From: Actinomycetes bacterium
GTDB lineage: Bacteria > Actinomycetota > Actinomycetes > Actinomycetales > Cellulomonadaceae
Direction of reading: 5' to 3'
Assembly: GCA_023425905.1 (NCBI GenBank)
Contig: JAFABT010000200.1
Coordinates: 1-6,286, forward strand
DNA: 6,286 nucleotides
Shown: positions 5,686 through 6,286 of the stretch, piece after piece
How positions within the stretch are numbered: the stretch's first letter is position 1
How the letters are laid out: every line of letters begins with the position of its first letter
Program-made: the position numbers and the translations under genes
Notes under the pieces: generated by a model
Told to the model about the DNA's origin: nothing
Databases searched by the model: none
Seen by the model: the letters and a program-made list of their open reading frames with translations, nothing else

Positions 5686-6286
5686 ATGTCCGACGCCCTC
5701 GCACCGCTCGACCCTGCAGTCCTGCGTCGCGCTGCCATCCGCCAAGCGGTGTCGGTCGCGGTCGCGACCGGGCTCTACGGCGTGTCCTTCGGAGCACTCG
5801 CCGTCGCGGCGGGCCTCGACGTCGCCCAGACGATGGTGCTCAGCATCGTCATGTTCACCGGAGGGTCGCAGTTCGCCTTCATCGGGGTCGTCGCCGCCGG
5901 CGGAGCGGTGGGGCCCGCAGTCGCGGCGGCCGGCCTGCTCGGCGCCCGCAACGGCATCTACGGCGCCCGCGTCGCTCCGCTGCTCGGGGTGCGCGGGCTG
6001 CGCAGGCTCGCCGCCGCGCACGTGACGATCGACGAGTCGACCGCGGTGAGCACCCTTCAGCCCACGCCGGAGGCCGCGCGCACGGGTTTCTGGTGGACGG
6101 GCGTCGGCGTGTTCGTCGCCTGGAACGCCCTCACCCTCCTCGGGGCGCTCGTCGGCGACGCCCTCGGCGACCCGCAGCGGTGGGGCCTCGACGCGGCCGC
6201 TGCGGCTGCCTTCCTCGGGCTGCTGTGGCCCCGGCTCGTCGGCCGCGGCACCCGGCCCGAGCGGCTCGTCGCCCTCGGTGCCGTCG
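5686..6286 (+). CDS. azlC: AzlC-family branched-chain amino acid exporter subunit, partial (3' end beyond window)
   Basis: The frame opens at ATG 5686, the first start after an in-frame stop at 5665-5667, and stays open for 200 codons to the window edge. About 30-50 residues are probably missing, as family members usually have about 230-250. Family features are GLYGVSFGALAVAAGL (29-44), the FTGGSQFAF stretch (57-65), ARNGIYG (87-93) and TIDESTA (114-120). Hydrophobic segments suitable for membrane helices lie near residues 21-44, 48-72, 74-92, 135-157 and 167-182, so this is an inner-membrane protein. AzlC works with the small membrane protein AzlD to export leucine, isoleucine or analogues; an azlD gene is expected just downstream but is out of view. 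The gene starts 10 bases after gabD and lacks a Shine-Dalgarno, which suggests co-transcription. The family call is firm but the substrate is not. Confidence 0.85.
   Translation, partial: MSDALAPLDPAVLRRAAIRQAVSVAVATGLYGVSFGALAVAAGLDVAQTMVLSIVMFTGGSQFAFIGVVAAGGAVGPAVAAAGLLGARNGIYGARVAPLLGVRGLRRLAAAHVTIDESTAVSTLQPTPEAARTGFWWTGVGVFVAWNALTLLGALVGDALGDPQRWGLDAAAAAAFLGLLWPRLVGRGTRPERLVALGAV

Noticed and set aside
4149..5738. 529-codon minus-strand open frame antisense to gabD
   Set aside because: The composition is low-complexity Gly/Arg/Asp/Ala, there is no known motif, and it spans the divergent promoter. The opposite strand encodes a full aldehyde dehydrogenase, so this is a third-position GC shadow.
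5096..6025. 309-codon plus-strand frame covering the end of gabD and the start of azlC
   Set aside because: It is Arg/Pro-rich with no domain, and it is out of frame with both GabD and the clearly membrane-protein-like AzlC reading frame.

Overview
The window looks like ordinary chromosomal DNA from a high-GC Actinomycetota. The evidence is roughly 70% GC, strong G/C bias at third codon positions, and typical actinobacterial protein sequences. A member of the Micrococcales (Cellulomonas/Sanguibacter-like) is my best guess, from the style of the proteins only. The window is almost fully coding, with no gene-free stretch longer than about 90 bases. I see no rRNA, tRNA, CRISPR array, insertion sequence or phage gene.

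Minus strand, read from position 4152 down to 1. thyA (thymidylate synthase) and folA (dihydrofolate reductase) overlap by 4 bases and form one dTMP/folate unit. ThyA oxidises methylene-THF to DHF and DHFR turns it back into THF. After 64 bases comes dapA (4-hydroxy-tetrahydrodipicolinate synthase, lysine/DAP pathway), then 12 bases later rnj (ribonuclease J), which has a Shine-Dalgarno of its own. A strong GC hairpin at 33-77 follows rnj. Beyond it a minus-strand ATG at 9..7 probably opens the next gene, possibly ftsK judging from gene order in other actinobacteria. The order thyA-folA ... dapA-rnj resembles the Mycobacterium tuberculosis dfrA/thyA and dapA/rnj neighbourhoods.

Plus strand, from position 4200 to the end. 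A GabD-type succinate-semialdehyde dehydrogenase is followed 10 bases later by an AzlC-family membrane protein (branched-chain amino acid exporter subunit) that runs off the window edge.

The most notable signal is in how the genes start. The genes that appear to head transcription units (thyA, gabD, dapA, and probably the gene at 9..7) have no Shine-Dalgarno. Instead each has a -10-like hexamer exactly 6 or 7 bases before its ATG, which is the geometry of leaderless transcription. The 47-bp thyA/gabD gap is a symmetric divergent pair: 6-base spacer, -10, 23-base core, -10, 6-base spacer. The internal genes (rnj, folA) instead use an SD or a stop/start overlap. I found no previously undescribed biological system here. 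Smaller points of interest are an 8-residue insertion in the DHFR active-site loop and cofactor-site and redox-site substitutions in the SSADH.
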